A DNA stretch of 64,000 nt from Capsicum annuum (GCF_002878395.1 NC_061115.1:217990606-218054605), one strand, 5' to 3'; shown: positions 1 to 11,977, numbered from the stretch's first letter. Translations and numbers: made by a program. Notes: generated from the letters alone by a model not told the origin.

Positions 1-95
1 ATAGTTTTAAGAATAACAATCATTTTCTCGCCAAAATGAAGTCTGAAAAGGGATAAAACATTCGTCACGGCCAAGGCCTGGTTCGGGTCGTGACA
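1..95 (+). mobile_element. 3' end of 5' LTR of element E (Ty3/gypsy, truncated by window edge)
   Basis: The segment ends in GTCGTGACA, followed after AACT by a tRNA-iMet-type primer site. The full 3' LTR of the same element (15602-17846) ends with the same GGTTCGGGTCGTGACA, which identifies this as the tail of its 5' LTR. The rest of the LTR, the target-site duplication and the remainder of host element B lie left of the window. Confidence 0.8.
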
Positions 96-99
96 AACT

Positions 100-111
100 T
101 GGTATCAGAGC
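100..111 (+). other. Primer binding site of E (initiator-Met tRNA type)
   Basis: TGGTATCAGAGC is the usual minus-strand priming site of plant Ty3/gypsy elements and is complementary to the 3' end of initiator-Met tRNA. It lies 4 nt after the LTR end. A leader of about 110 nt (112-225) follows, with a phrase near 168-182 resembling TATGGGTGTGTAGCA. The same leader recurs after every other iMet-type PBS in the window. Confidence 0.85.
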
Positions 112-3100
112 ATGGTTCATGGTCCTAGAGTGTCTGCGAAATTGCATCGGGTAGAGTCTTGTTTATGGGTGTGTAGCACACTACACTTATAAACAAGAGA
201 CTACTAGGCGTTTAGGAATGTCTCTCTTTCTTCATGTTTTAGTTCGTGCTATGGAGTCAGAATGTTCCTCTTTCATACTTTAGTTCGTGCTATGGTGTCG
301 CCCATATGGAAGTAAAGTTATCCCAATTCTTTCCTTACTCTGATGTTCTCAGATATGCCTCATTGTTGAGGTAATTCAAGTGCAGAAGTCTAGAATCTGA
401 ATGGCATGGTCCTTTCTGATTGAGCCATAAAAGATTATAACATTGTGCAAGGACTTGAGAGGAGTCTGTTAGTACTTCAGGGTGTATTGATTCTAGTGTA
501 AATTTTGATCCTGATGAATTCGTACTTTTCAGCCTGAGGTATTAAGTGTATCCAGTCCCTTTCAAAATCTTATTGCAGGAAATGTTGTGTACTAGAGTGT
601 TGGAACTGTATTTTCACCCGAGTAGTAGTGTATGTTAAAGTGTCATGACCCAATGGTAGTGAGATGGTCCAGAAGTTGGTGACATGCAGTCACAATGTTA
701 GAAGTCAGAGTGAGGGTGACTTTTTCGTAAATAAATAATTTTAATTGTATAATCGTGGATTGAGGAGTGGGTTGCCATTGTATAGTAATAGACTAATGTG
801 GTATAATGATAGAATAGTTTTGAACGATATTTCTAGATTGTATGGTTGTCTGGGAAGGAAGTGGCTAGCTATTATTATTATCTATTCGAATTAGGGAAGG
901 AGCCTAGAATGAAGAGTTATGGTGGTTATAGAAATTCCTTATAGGCTGTGAATGAAAACGATTAGATTAGCCAATAAGTATAAGTATAGACTTATTGTTG
1001 TATGTGAAATTTGAAGGTAGTCTAAATGTGTGCATGGGTAAGTAGATTTAACGTGAAGAAGTAGAATATGTTGATAAGATTGCAATAGGTTATATTATAT
1101 GATTAAGATTGACTATCCCTATTATGTGGTGTTAACCCCCCTGATTGTTCTTTCTTTAGTCGTTGTAAACTAGTACTCTATGTGAGAAGTATGTAGCAGG
1201 TTTTGAGGTGTCATAGTGATGTCATGGAGGGGATGTGAATGTAGGTAGTAATTAAGTAAAATGAGGTATTTGGTTGATTTTCCCAATTTGATCGACTAGT
1301 ATATTATGTTACATGCTTCATTGGTGGTAGATGATTGATACCAGATGATAGGCTTGAATTTTAGATGTAGAATGTGGTGGTAAGAATAGTAGCTTAAGAT
1401 TTATGATGTATCTTTTGTGGGGATGAATTATTAGGCTTGATGTGATTTATGAAAAAGCCTAGGTTGATAACTTATGAAAAGTTTAAGAGATAATTGTGAG
1501 GTATATATGTATATGAGGATTAATGTTAAAATGATGAATTGCAGGTGAGACATTAAGTGGATAAGGGCTCAAGTATATAAGAAAAAGTTGCACCCCCGTG
1601 TAGTATGGCGTTAGGTAAGATTTTATGATATAAGTTATGCGATTAACAGTCTAATGTTAGAAGGTTAAGTAGTGGCGAGTGGATTTTTATGTGATAAGGA
1701 GTGAGGAAGTGTATGTATGCTCATGAGACTGCGAGTTGTAGGTTGATGACGATTGAGGATAGAAAAATTTAAGAGTAGCGTTCTGGGAAATCAATGCCTT
1801 TAGAGTATACGTTAAGTAGCCATAACGCCCTGTAGTTTTCTTGATTTGATGTCACTTGGTAGCATTCTTAAAGATGCTGAAAACTTGAATGATGTCTTCC
1901 TTCCTAAGTGTTAAAGAATAAGAACTTAGTCACATTTTGAGCTCCTAATCTTTGATAATTTTATGTCCGATCTTCCCAGTCTTAGAATGATGATTTGTGA
2001 GTTGATTCATGATCGGGGGTGTCAAGGGTACATCCCGGGTAAGTTTCAAAATTTTTGGACGAGAGTAAGGGAATGTTTGGTAGCCCAAAACAGTACCATT
2101 ATGCGATTTGCGCGCGGCGCATGCTCCAGTCCACTGATGGGTAGCGTACGATGAAGTATGCAGTGCACGCTCCATTTCGGGGTTTTACACCGCGCGATGC
2201 ACGCTCCCCTACGGCCTTTAGCTTTTAGTTACATTTTGCAGGGGCATTTGGGTCAATTCTACCCATATTAATTCAGCCTAAACACCGAATTTGAGTCTCA
2301 AAACAACACTTTAGCTCCCAAATTCACATTCTCCCCAAATTGAAATCATCCTCCCTTTCCAAGAAAAAAAACCCTAACTCTTAAATGTTTAGAAGTGTGG
2401 ATATCCATGCCTGTAATGATGTTAGTCATGAGTGGATGATTTTGGGGTTAGAGGAAGTTATGATTAGTATTCCTGAAGGGGGATATCCAGAAAGAATTAA
2501 GTGTCGATATGTTAAATTATTGAGGGAAGTTTGTGTTCATGTGTATACCGATATCCCCCATTGTATTGAGAATTGTACTTAGAGGTTGATAAGAAGTTAT
2601 GCTCTCAAGTCTAGGATTGTGACTTTAATATAAGGGGGAGATGGTAAGTTAAGGTAGTTTTCGAATTTTCTCATTGTGGCAAGTTAGGGAAGAGTCATGA
2701 TAAACCTGTTGCTATTCAAGCATGTTCCTTCTACTTCAGTTTAAGAGTCCATTATACAAATGTCTTATGTATTTAAGTCCTGCCGATGTCTAAGGTTTGA
2801 GTTCTCTATGCAAGTCATGTCATATTCCGACTTCCAAACTAGAAGCAATTATGTCTCATAGTAATTCAGTCTTTCATGTATTCAAGTCTCATGTTATGTT
2901 GTTCGTGATCCATGAAAATCTATGTCTCTCAGCATGTTTGGTCTTAAGAAAATGTGTTTCTGTATGTTGCAGAATCATTTTTTTTTTTGCTAAAATTGGC
3001 CAAGGTGATAAAGTTTATACTAACTCTTGGAAAATTTCAGCTCTTTGAATGAGGAGGAATCACACTAAGTGAAATTCGTATCTTAGTTATTAACGACATA

Positions 3101-3989
3101 AATTTCGGCTTTATGCCATATAGGTTATGATATGTGCATCCATGTTTCTCACCGTAGCCTGTCTTAAGAAATAAGGTTGTGTGTGGGTATGCTGAGTGAC
3201 TCTTTACTTATGATTCAGACACCTGATATCCAAAGCACTCCATCTCTATTCTATTGTATATTCACTTCATTTCCCTCCTTGAGTAGTGCAACAAGTATAA
3301 CCTATGGTTTGATAAGTTTTACTTTCATTCATGATGATTGTGCTCGGGTCCCTCAATGACCCTCCGTATATTAGTTTGATGGTGGTTGTGGAAGCGTAGT
3401 AATGTGTTAGGTAGGGGAGTATGTGTTCTTGAAGGTGAAAATCTTAAGGTGATTTCTTGAGCCAAGGTTAACGGTGAGAGGGAAGAAGGAGGCGAGGTCT
3501 CGTTATGTGAAATAGTTAGGAGGGAAGTATAAGACGAGAATCTTTATGAGAATGATTGAATTTGCTGGTCTTAGTGGAGAAGTGCATGGAGTGGGGTATA
3601 GTAATGATAGGCTTGAATTTTTGTGTTTGGTGAAGAAATAGACCAATATGCCATATTGTTAGTATCCCATGAATTAAGACCTGAGGTTGTGGGATTATAG
3701 TGATGAGGTGAGCTAGTTTCCTAATGTGATGTAGAGTACAGGGTCACGTAGTTTAAGTTAGCACCTATTTCCTTTGAGTTGGGTTTCAGCATAGAAGTAA
3801 TATACAACAAGACACAGTTCTTGTGGTTAGATGTGTTATGGGAGAATTGTAAGTTGGATATGATGAAGTATATTGAGTAATGTTGGGGCATAGATGAATA
3901 GTGTCTCTACACTTAAGGTCTATTCGTTGTATTTTGTAAGGTGAAAAATGCTTCTAAATCCTGTCTCCCACGAAATCTCATGATTAGTA
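112..3989 (+). mobile_element. Non-coding interior of element E, left part (LARD-like)
   Basis: About 3.9 kb lies between the primer site and the insertion point of element T. No gag, protease, RT or integrase reading frame is visible in any frame; the short ORFs here look random. The first ~1.3 kb matches the interior of element D on the minus strand (53860 down to about 52400). Shared landmarks include the leader and the run near 1315-1335 (match at about 52512). E and D are therefore copies of one family rather than unrelated debris. A foreign LTR fragment sits at about 1865-2380. The interior resumes at 15316 after T. I infer a non-autonomous large-retrotransposon-derivative (LARD) element that depends on related chromoviruses for proteins. 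Confidence 0.7.
1865..2380 (+). mobile_element. B-type LTR 5' fragment inside E
   Basis: This stretch aligns by eye with the first ~550 bp of the 5' LTR of element B (minus strand, about 25170-24650). Both contain the phrases for 'gtgtcaagggtacatccc' followed by 'gtaagtttc', then a GC-rich stretch with GCGC/ACGCTCC motifs, and then 'aaaccctaa'. E's own 3' LTR has a different sequence, so this is a fragment of another family. Its boundaries are approximate and I found no target duplication. Confidence 0.6.
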
Positions 3990-3994
3990 CCAAT

Positions 3995-5923
3995 TATAGA
4001 CACATAATTTTATCCCTCCCCGAAAGCATTTTAACCATTTTTACTCTCGCCTTACCACGTACCCTCACCCATGTGATTACATCCCATAAAAATACCAAAA
4101 ATAATAATCCTATCCTATCCAACTTTACACCTCATCCTAACAACCTACCCCACCCCATACCCCTACCCACCTACCCACGTACCCCTCCCCTTTATGTTTT
4201 TCATTTGGTTATCCTATAAGAGAACAAAAAATAAAAGGGGACCACCACATTCACTCAGAAGGGGCGAAAAAAAAGGGAAGACACCCAACTGGCTCCACTG
4301 ATTTCTTTACCAACAAGAATATATAATTGAACACAATACAGAAAAGGAAGGAGGGCAACATCATCTTCTCCATTTTCCTCTCACATACACATACCAACAC
4401 ACACAGATGCCATTGAATACCCTATTTTTCTTCTCCTTGATTTTCCATTGTCACACACCCATAGAGACACCATTTTTCTCTCTTTTGTTCTTCCTTTTGA
4501 AATACACGTAACCATATAAAGTAAATCGCGCACACACACGCATTGAGCAAAAAATCAAAACAAAAATAAAGAGGATTTGAGGGTTTTGATTGTTTTTTCT
4601 TTAGTTTTTCTGGTGAAATCTCGCCGGAATAGTCGTCAAGCTCATCGTCTCAACCTACTCAGCCCCAAAACCCCTCAATATTCTCTTTTCTTCTCGATTT
4701 CTGGATAGGATTGCACTGGAATCAACATCCATCGTGAGTTGGATTAAAATCAGTTCCAAGTCCGTTCCCGTCGTTGATTGAGTCAGTACAAGTGTTGGTT
4801 ATTGTAGTCAGTTTTGGGTTGCTTGTTTATCGATATCAAGTTGGGATTTTGTCGTTGTTGAGGTTTCCTATTCGGGCTTTTGGATTCGGACTTTTTTTAA
4901 CTCGTATCATCAACGAAAGTCATATTGGAAGGTCCAATTCTACCCTCTCTCCTTCTAATTCTTACGTGATTATGAATAATTTGTGTATTTGCATGTTTGA
5001 ATCCCCGTTGGTTGTTTGCTTGATATTGAATTTGGAGGAGAAAACTTGATTGATGAATTGCGTATAGAATTAGTTTGATCATGTTGTTAACAATGGATTT
5101 GGGGGTGAGAATTGAAAATTTGATATAATTGGTGATTTTGGTTAGTTTGATTTAATTGTTTGTTTAACTTGAAATGACCGTTAATTGAACTTGGTAGTAT
5201 CATGATACGCCAATTGATTTAGGCAAACGTAGGTTGGGTAGGCAAAGTTTAGAATTTGTGATTTTGTTGAATATTTGAAATTTGGGTGAATAATTTGGTT
5301 TTCTCGCATTGAAAAATTATACTTATTTGATCGGAAAATGCCCCGAGGTATTTGTATTGACTTATTCGGGGAATGCCCCGAAGTATTTTGTACTCGGAGG
5401 ACATTCGTGATGAAGGCCCAAGGCATCGGGTAAAACGTCGGAGCATAGTTTAGAATAGGATTTATATTTTTTTTGCATTTTTCTATTCTTGGATTGTAAT
5501 AATTGGACTGGACACTATAATTTTAGATTTTTTTGTTTGTTTGATTGATTAGTTTGTATGTTTTTGTGTGGTTTATACACTTTTAGTGTCGAATTAGCCG
5601 ATATGCTCCACCAAGCGACTGTGGTTGAACCACGGGATCGAGGGGTGCCTAACACCTTCCCCACGATCAACAGAATTCCTTAGTCGGAATCTCTATTTGC
5701 GGATCAGTTTTAGAGTAAAACTATTTTGAAAAGGATTTTCAAAGGTGACTTGGCACCCGATTTATGCCAAGTGGCGACTCTGAGTTAATTGTAAAATGAA
5801 TCCTTTTCGGAACAAATTTTCTAATCCTTTTCGGAACAAATTTTCTTCTTTTGTCACTTTAATAATAAAAACCCTTTCGAACCTTAAAATTGAATCTTAT
5901 TTGGTTAAAAATGAGGTGTGACA
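3995..5923 (+). repeat. 5' LTR of T
   Basis: This 1929-bp copy matches 13396-15310 along its whole length with scattered substitutions and small indels. It begins TATAGACACA where the 3' copy has TGTAGACACG, and it ends GGTGTGACA. Immediately after it comes ACTC and the tRNA-Arg-like primer site. A 23-bp duplication near 5806-5840 ('ccttttcggaacaaatttt' twice) is present here but single in the 3' LTR. Confidence 0.9.
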
Positions 5924-5927
5924 ACTC

Positions 5928-5945
5928 TGGCGACTCCGCTGGGGA
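5928..5945 (+). other. Primer binding site of T (tRNA-Arg type)
   Basis: TGGCGACTCCGCTGGGGA lies 4 nt after the LTR end. This primer type is characteristic of the Tat/Ogre/Retand lineage of Ty3/gypsy and differs from the iMet site used by all the chromovirus-like elements in the window. Confidence 0.8.
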
Positions 5946-6599
5946 TCTTTCAGAATTTGAGTTTATTTTGGAGTTGTATCGGCTTAATTTGACACTATAG
6001 GTGTATAGACATTTTGTTGGTGTGGTTTTGTGTTATTGTTTTATCATTGTTGAGTGCCTAAGTGCTCTTTGTTTACAGTTTTTACTTTATGTGTTACCAT
6101 TTTATATCTGGCATCATGTGCATAACCCGAGTCATTTTTTCTGCAATTAGTCCGTAGTACATGTGTGTACACGACCTATAGTTGAGTCACCCTTATTTTA
6201 GGAGGGGGAGCCATTGGTTTGTATGGAGTAGGTCGAAAGCTGTCGCAGCCACTATCGACCATACGCTCCCCCGAACAGCTTTGTTAGTGAACCTCAGTGT
6301 AGGTCAGCCTTTAGGTCATGCTTATGTGCATCATATTGAGACCTAGCGGGACCCACTTGGTCCTTCGTAGGAGACTCACCTCTAAAGCATCCCTATGTGC
6401 TAAATGTTGCATCTTTGAGGGTAACGAGGTCATTTGACAGACTGTTTTGGGCAAAAGCATGTTCTAGAATTAAAGGAAGTGTGTAGATAAGGAAAAGTTT
6501 GAAAAAAAGGAGAAAAAGAGAAAAGGTGAATAAAAAAAAAGGAATTTCGTAGTTTTTTTTAGAGTTTTTTTTATGGATTTTGTTCTTCACAATCCAAAA

Positions 6600-7400
6600 A
6601 TTCAGAAAAGATTTTTATCTTTTGCACTCATTTCTCAGAAAATAAAAACATCAAAAAGATTTTTCCTTTATCTCGTTTAGCATGTATTCACAATTCAAAA
6701 ACTTCAAAAAGATTTTTCATTCATAGGAGTTTTTATAAAAGAAAAATGCAAAAAAATTGTAGGAGTTTTGTACATTTCATAAAAATCCAAATTTTTTTTT
6801 CTTTCATTGTTGTTGGTGTCATTTTTATGTGAAGTGTCAAATTAAATCTCAAAAATATTTTATTGAAGTTTTGCATCTTTTGTTTATGCTCGTGTCTCTC
6901 AAGTAAGGGTGTTGGTTATTTAATCCTTAATTGTCCAATCTGGACGAACTACGCACCCCTGATTCTCCTCTCTCTGGAGTGAGATACGTAGGCAGCCTAT
7001 TGTTGGTTCGGGGATCTTATTTAAAAAATATATAAAAAATTTTTTTCTTCTCCTCATTTAGAGTAGGTGTTTCATATATGCCTTGAAAAGAAAAATACAA
7101 AAAGATTTTCCTTAATAGTTGTAGGTTTCATTTTTGGTGGATCTTATTTAAAAAAAAATTCAAAAAGATTTTCTTCACTCTTCACTTAGAGTAGGTGTTT
7201 CATATACATATTTAAAAGAAAACCACAAAAAAGATTTCCTTTAATAGGTTCAAGTTTCATTTTCATATGAAATTCAAAATCGAAAACCTAAAAAGATTTT
7301 TTCTTTGGTAATTATAAGTTTCATTTCATATTAGAAGTTGAAAAATTCAAAAAAAGATTTTCGTCGATTCTTTTGACAATTTTATTTTTCTTTTCTTATT
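6600..7400 (+). repeat. Degenerate repeats in the T leader
   Basis: The phrase CAAAAAGATTTT recurs about eight times between 6600 and 7360. Larger blocks also repeat: 'tagagtaggtgtttcatata' occurs near 7060 and near 7190, each followed by an A-rich stretch and 'gattttcctt' or its variant. The segment is non-coding and AT-rich and lies between the PBS and gag. Confidence 0.65.
6945..7018 (+). repeat. 74-bp conserved module, copy 1 of 3 in T
   Basis: The core reads CTGATTCTC, then a short inverted repeat, then GAGATACGTAGG, ending in GTTCGG.GATCTT. Other copies are at 7467-7539 and 10510-10582. It is much better conserved than the sequence around it. The TCTC/GAGA flanks and a C-run/G-run centre can form a small hairpin. 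Confidence 0.7.
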
Positions 7401-7466
7401 AAAGTTTCAAGAAAAAGAAAGAAGAATGGAAAAAGAGTTTAATTGACCATTTTGGCAAGACTTCAT

Positions 7467-7539
7467 GAACTACACATACCTGATTCTCCCCTTTCAGGGG
7501 GTGAGACACGTAGGCGCCCTTATAGGGTTCGGTGATCTT
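7467..7539 (+). repeat. Conserved module, copy 2 of 3 in T
   Basis: This copy has the same start (GAACTACACATACCTGATTC) and the same ending as copy 1. The centre is CCCCTTTCAGGGGG, the clearest version of the hairpin. It lies about 135 bp upstream of the gag start. Confidence 0.7.
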
Positions 7540-7674
7540 TTCAAGAAAAAAAAGAGGTTTTGAAAAATTGTTGAACTCTAATGCATTTTCTATCTCTTGT
7601 CCAGTTAGTTTAAGGTGGTTGGTTTGTGGCATTGTGGTTGGTCCTTAATATTGCTCCAAGTCACAGAGAAAGTT

Positions 7675-9506
7675 ATGGCCAACAAGGATACCGAGTTAGT
7701 TGTCACTAATCAGATAGGGAGTTCGGGGAATGAGAATGTAGGAGCCAATGAAGAGATTCAAAAATTAAGGCAGCAAATGATATAAATGCATCGATCTGGG
7801 GCTAATGGGTTCCCGCCTCCTCCATTTTCTGCTGATAATCTTGAATATCTTTCTAGCTTGCCTCCAGTGTCACATACATAGTTTCCTATTTTTGTTGACA
7901 TGCCACAACATACATCAGGACCTACTCCCAGGCTGTAATATCCAAACACTTTCAATATTCATTTCCTCACCCCTCAACGCAAAACTACTACATACTCGGC
8001 TCCACCTGTTGTTCATGCTTTTGCAACGCAACCCCCGTCTGAAGCTCTTGCTTTTAATGTCAATCCAGTAGTTGTAATTCCCCACTCTACAAGCGACCCT
8101 GTATTGAATATTTCTAGTGATCAGAATTATGCTCCCGAGACCACATTTAAGTCGACTGGTCCATACGGCAATACTCAACTGCCTGAAGTTCCTCTTAACT
8201 ATTAGAAGCCTGTTATGACAGAAGAGCAAGAGAAAATAACCAGAAAATTGAGAAGTTTGGAACTGACTATGAAAAACTTGCAAGGACTTGGGGGGTACAA
8301 AAATGTCTAATATAAAGATCTGTGCATGTTTCCAGATGTTCATCTTCCTCTTGGTTTTAAAATTCCAAAGTTTGAGAATTATGATGGACATGGCGATCCT
8401 GTAGCACATTTGAGACGCTATTACAACCAACTAAGGGGCGCTGGAGGGAAAGAAGAATTACTCATGGCATATTTCGGTGAGAGTCTTTCAGGTCTAGCTT
8501 CAGAATGGTTTGTTGACCAAGAAATCGGCAAGTGGAATAGTTGGGATGACCTGGCTAATGAATTCATGCAATAATTCCAATACAATATGGAGTTGATTCC
8601 TGACGAGAAGTCCCTAACTAATATGAAGAAAAAGAGTACTGAAACTTTCAAAGAGTATGCAATTAGATAACGTGAACAAGCTGCTAGGGTAAAACCACCA
8701 ATGAAAAAAAGTAAGATAGTGGAGGTGTTTATTCAAGTGCAGGATGAAACATATTATCAACACTTGTTACCTGCATTAGGCAAGCCATTTATTGAGGTCC
8801 TCAAAATGAAGAAGATGGTAAAGGATGGAATTAAGGCCGGTCGCATTGTGAGTTTTGCAACATTGAAAGCGACTACTCAACCAATTCAAAAAGGTTTGGG
8901 AAGTGTCGGAGGGAAGAAGTATGGGGAATATGCATCTTCCATTGTAGTTGGACAATAGGCACAGGCAAGAGGACCACACCATCGTTACCCACAGGCTCAA
9001 ACCTAAGTTTATGCCCAAGCTCTACAAAATCTTTCCCACAATCCATTATACTCTATTCCCCCACCTCCATATCCAATATACAATGCACAACTCTATGGTC
9101 AATTCCCTTCTTAACCACAATGGCGTGTACCAACTCTTCAGAGTCATCCTCAAACTCCACAAACATACCAAAGCCCTTCTAGGCCAGATTTTTAGTCTAA
9201 GCCAAACAATGAAATGAGACAAAAGTTGAGGGATAGATTCACACCAATTAGAGAGTCATATGCAAGTTTATTCCAAAAATTAGTACAGTAAGGAATGATC
9301 ACTCCTCTCCTTGGGTTTGCAATTCAAGAAGTTTTTATCCTAATGTACGATGCACATATTATTCTGATATTTACGGTCACAATATTTAAGATTGTCGTGC
9401 TTTGGAAAGAGAATTTGAAAAGATGATTCAAGATAAATCCATTATGGTGAAGAACATTGACAGTGAGGAAAGCTCTAGTCATGCTGATATGCAAACCAGT
9501 GGCTAA
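7675..9506 (+). pseudogene. Decayed Tat-type gag of T
   Basis: Gag is the capsid/nucleocapsid protein of the retrotransposon. From ATG 7675 the frame gives an acidic N-terminus, a short coiled-coil-like stretch (EEIQKLRQQM), a proline-rich segment, and then the capsid core at 8326-8574 and 8578-8958. Recognisable core motifs are YDGHGDPVAHL, LAS.WF and REQAARVKPP. Stop codons interrupt it at about codon 37, at 8572-8574 and at about 8668, and there are more downstream. A frameshift near 9300-9340 moves the remaining similarity to another frame. That part has a zinc-knuckle-like spacing (C...GH...DC) and ends at TAA 9504. The antisense 171-aa ORF over this gene is a shadow. No pol follows. The element could only have moved with proteins from a relative. 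Confidence 0.85.
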
Positions 9507-10509
9507 GATTCAGGCTGTGCAATTGAGAAGTCACCCCTCTCCCTACTAGGAAGAGGTCTGGTAGCTTGTTTTGTGTTATTTTTTGTTGTCTGAATTATTT
9601 TAGGGTTGTAGTTTAGGATCTATCTTATTTTGTCCTTTTGTCGTTTATGTTCAAACCCTTCTATCTTTTGTTTCAACTAAATAAAGTGCCCCATTTTTCT
9701 GTGTGTTTTAAATATGTGTTGTTTGTTGTTTTCTTTACATAGTACATTTTATGTTGACTCTAGTGATATGACATGCTAGTGAAATTTTCAACTAGATCTT
9801 AAAATCTAGTTTAAGCATGAACATTGAATCAGAGGGTTAAAGTTAGAAAAAAAGAGCATATGAGAAAATAGATAGAGTGCTGAGATATTTGGTGATAAGT
9901 TCAAGCCTTCATTAAAAATTAAGGTAATTATTTTGAGAATCACAAGAATAACTTGGTCATCAATTGAAAAACATAGCTCCATTAGGTCAAATAGCGGATG
10001 TGTGATTTTGAGGAACAGAAAAATTATCTCTACGACAGCATGGGTCAGTCGATGTGAGGGATCTATAACACAGGTAGAGTTGTATGTCTGACAAGCCCAG
10101 AAGAAGTAGTGGCACACATGCTCTGTTAAAGTTAGTATTGTGAAAATGTCACAGATGATCTTCATCTTTCACTTTTATATTGCATGATGTGTACTGACAT
10201 TTTCAAGGATTGATATGACGAATGCATTTCATTTTTCTATCTATCCATTGGGTCATCCTTTTTGTACCTTATTTGAGCCTTAGTGTTATTTTCTTTCATA
10301 CACCTCTTTTGGAATCAATATAGAGTCAGCAATGCTCAAAAGAAAAGTGTCGAGAAAAAAATAATCAGACAAAAAAAGAGAGAAAAAATGTGTCCAAAAA
10401 AGAAAGAAAAGGGAATAATGTCAAGAAAAATAAAGTCAGAAAAAAGTGAAAATGAGTCAATAAAAGAAAAAAACAAAGAAATCAGAATCAATCAAAAGAA
10501 CAAGCTGTC
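9507..10509 (+). other. Non-coding interior of T between gag and the third module
   Basis: About 1 kb of AT-rich sequence occupies the place where pol would start in an autonomous Tat element. I see no protease or RT motifs in any frame. An AATAAAG at about 9680 could be a gag polyadenylation signal, and there is a lysine-codon-rich purine tract at 10320-10500. Confidence 0.5.
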
Positions 10510-10582
10510 AGAACTATGCATGACCTGATTCTCCTCTTCCGGGGGTGAGATACATAGGCTGCCCTACTCTGGGCTCGGTCCA
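10510..10582 (+). repeat. Conserved module, copy 3 of 3 in T
   Basis: It carries the same CTGATTCTC ... GAGATACATAGG core as the leader copies but lies 3 kb away, downstream of gag. The element therefore carries this module on both sides of its only gene. Confidence 0.65.
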
Positions 10583-10852
10583 ACCAAATAAACAATTTAG
10601 AGTCACCCAGTCAAAAGAAACTGGGGCATGAGTTAATCCTCATTCTTTGAGTCGATTCCAAAAGTTATACGTCCTACCCCACTTTAAGTGTCGTTTGAGC
10701 CTCATGTCATCCTTTCTTTCTAACCCTATCCAAAAGCCAAGTTACAACCAAAGAAAAACCTTCATATCAATCTTTGAGAATGTTAAGGCTAAGTATGCAA
10801 GAGATATGATGACACATTTTGGGAACTACTTGTGTTCCTCAACATAAGGAAT

Positions 10853-11166
10853 CAGGAGAGAAATAAAAATGAGAAAGTCTTATTGGTGAAAACCCTCACG
10901 GGCACCATAAGGAGATGGTAAATCGAGAGAGATAAAAATGAGAGAGTTTTATTAGTGAAAACCCTCACGGGCATTGTAAGACATCTGGGAGTTGAGAAAA
11001 ATGAAAATAAGAGTCTCATTAGTGAAAAACCCTTACGGACACCATAGGAAAATAGTGATCTGAGAGAACAAAAATGAGAGAGTCTCAATGGTGAAAAACC
11101 CTTACAAACACCATAAGACAAAGGTGATCTGAGAAAAAAAAAACGAGAGAGGCTTGTTGGAAAAAG
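10853..11166 (+). repeat. Tandem array of about 69 bp units (about 5 copies) in T
   Basis: Each unit contains an A-rich GAGA tract ('aaaaatgagagagt'), then 'ttagtgaaaaccct' and 'cacgggcaccataag' or variants. Units start near 10853, 10925, 10990, 11050 and 11118. Copies differ by substitutions and small indels, and the last one is degenerate. It is non-coding. Confidence 0.8.
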
Positions 11167-11977
11167 CCCTTCAAGGTGTCATTAGCCGAATGAGGTCTTA
11201 AATGCAATTGACCTAAGGAAAAAACTCATTTTCAAGGCCATTAACTCAATAAAAATTGGTAGAAAGTTTGGATGGAAAGATCAGGTAGCTTAATCAGAAA
11301 TGCATGGCATAATAATTAGAGTTGACTGCCATTTCTAGATAAAATTTTCATTTCTTTGTTTCAAATGGGACATTCATTGTGTTTTCTTTCTTCTCTTTAT
11401 TTTTATTTTGTTTTCTTGAGTCAGTTGTCCAAATAAAATTCATTGTCATTTTTTTCTTGTCTTTGAGTCAAATCCATATCAAAATAAGTGAGAAAAGATT
11501 TTAAAAGAGGCTACCAGCTTCTTCAATTGTACAAAGCAAGACAAAAGGTCAACACATGAAAGAGACATGATTATGAGCCGAAATAAGGCATGCAAAAATT
11601 TTTGTCAACATACAAGTCTAGGAACTTATAGAAATATCAAGGTTCAAAGGGTTTATCTGAAAAGCATGGCAAAACAGAAATACTATGTTTGTTTCAGAGT
11701 CACTCTTAATAATCTGAGTTCGGATCAATGATGCAGTGAGTCAGTGACATATGCTAATGGTTGAAATCAAGATTAAATATAGCGGGGGCAAGAAAAATTG
11801 CCACAAAATCCAAAGCCACAAACCAGCCACCATGTTTTTAAACTCACCAGTTTTCTTTGTATGAAACAGGAATACAAGTTATTTTCAAATCAAGAACTTC
11901 AGGGTCTAAATGTCAAAAGATGCAATGCCTCACTTCCGAAAATTCAAGTGGCAGTGTTGCTGCACAGATTTGATAAT
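11167..11977 (+). other. Non-coding spacer of T between the two arrays
   Basis: I see no gene, motif or repeat here beyond general AT richness. The 60-aa ORF at the end is not supported by anything. Confidence 0.5.

Noticed and set aside
2385..3359. Small ORFs in the E interior (60-92 aa)
   Set aside because: No similarity to known domains, unremarkable composition, and no counterpart in element D.
4774..5049. ORF of 91 aa repeated in both T LTRs (also 14237-14458)
   Set aside because: It is present twice only because the LTR is; length and start differ between the copies and no domain is seen.
7915..8430. 171-aa antisense ORF
   Set aside because: It lies opposite the T gag, whose plus-strand frame has recognised capsid motifs; this one has none.
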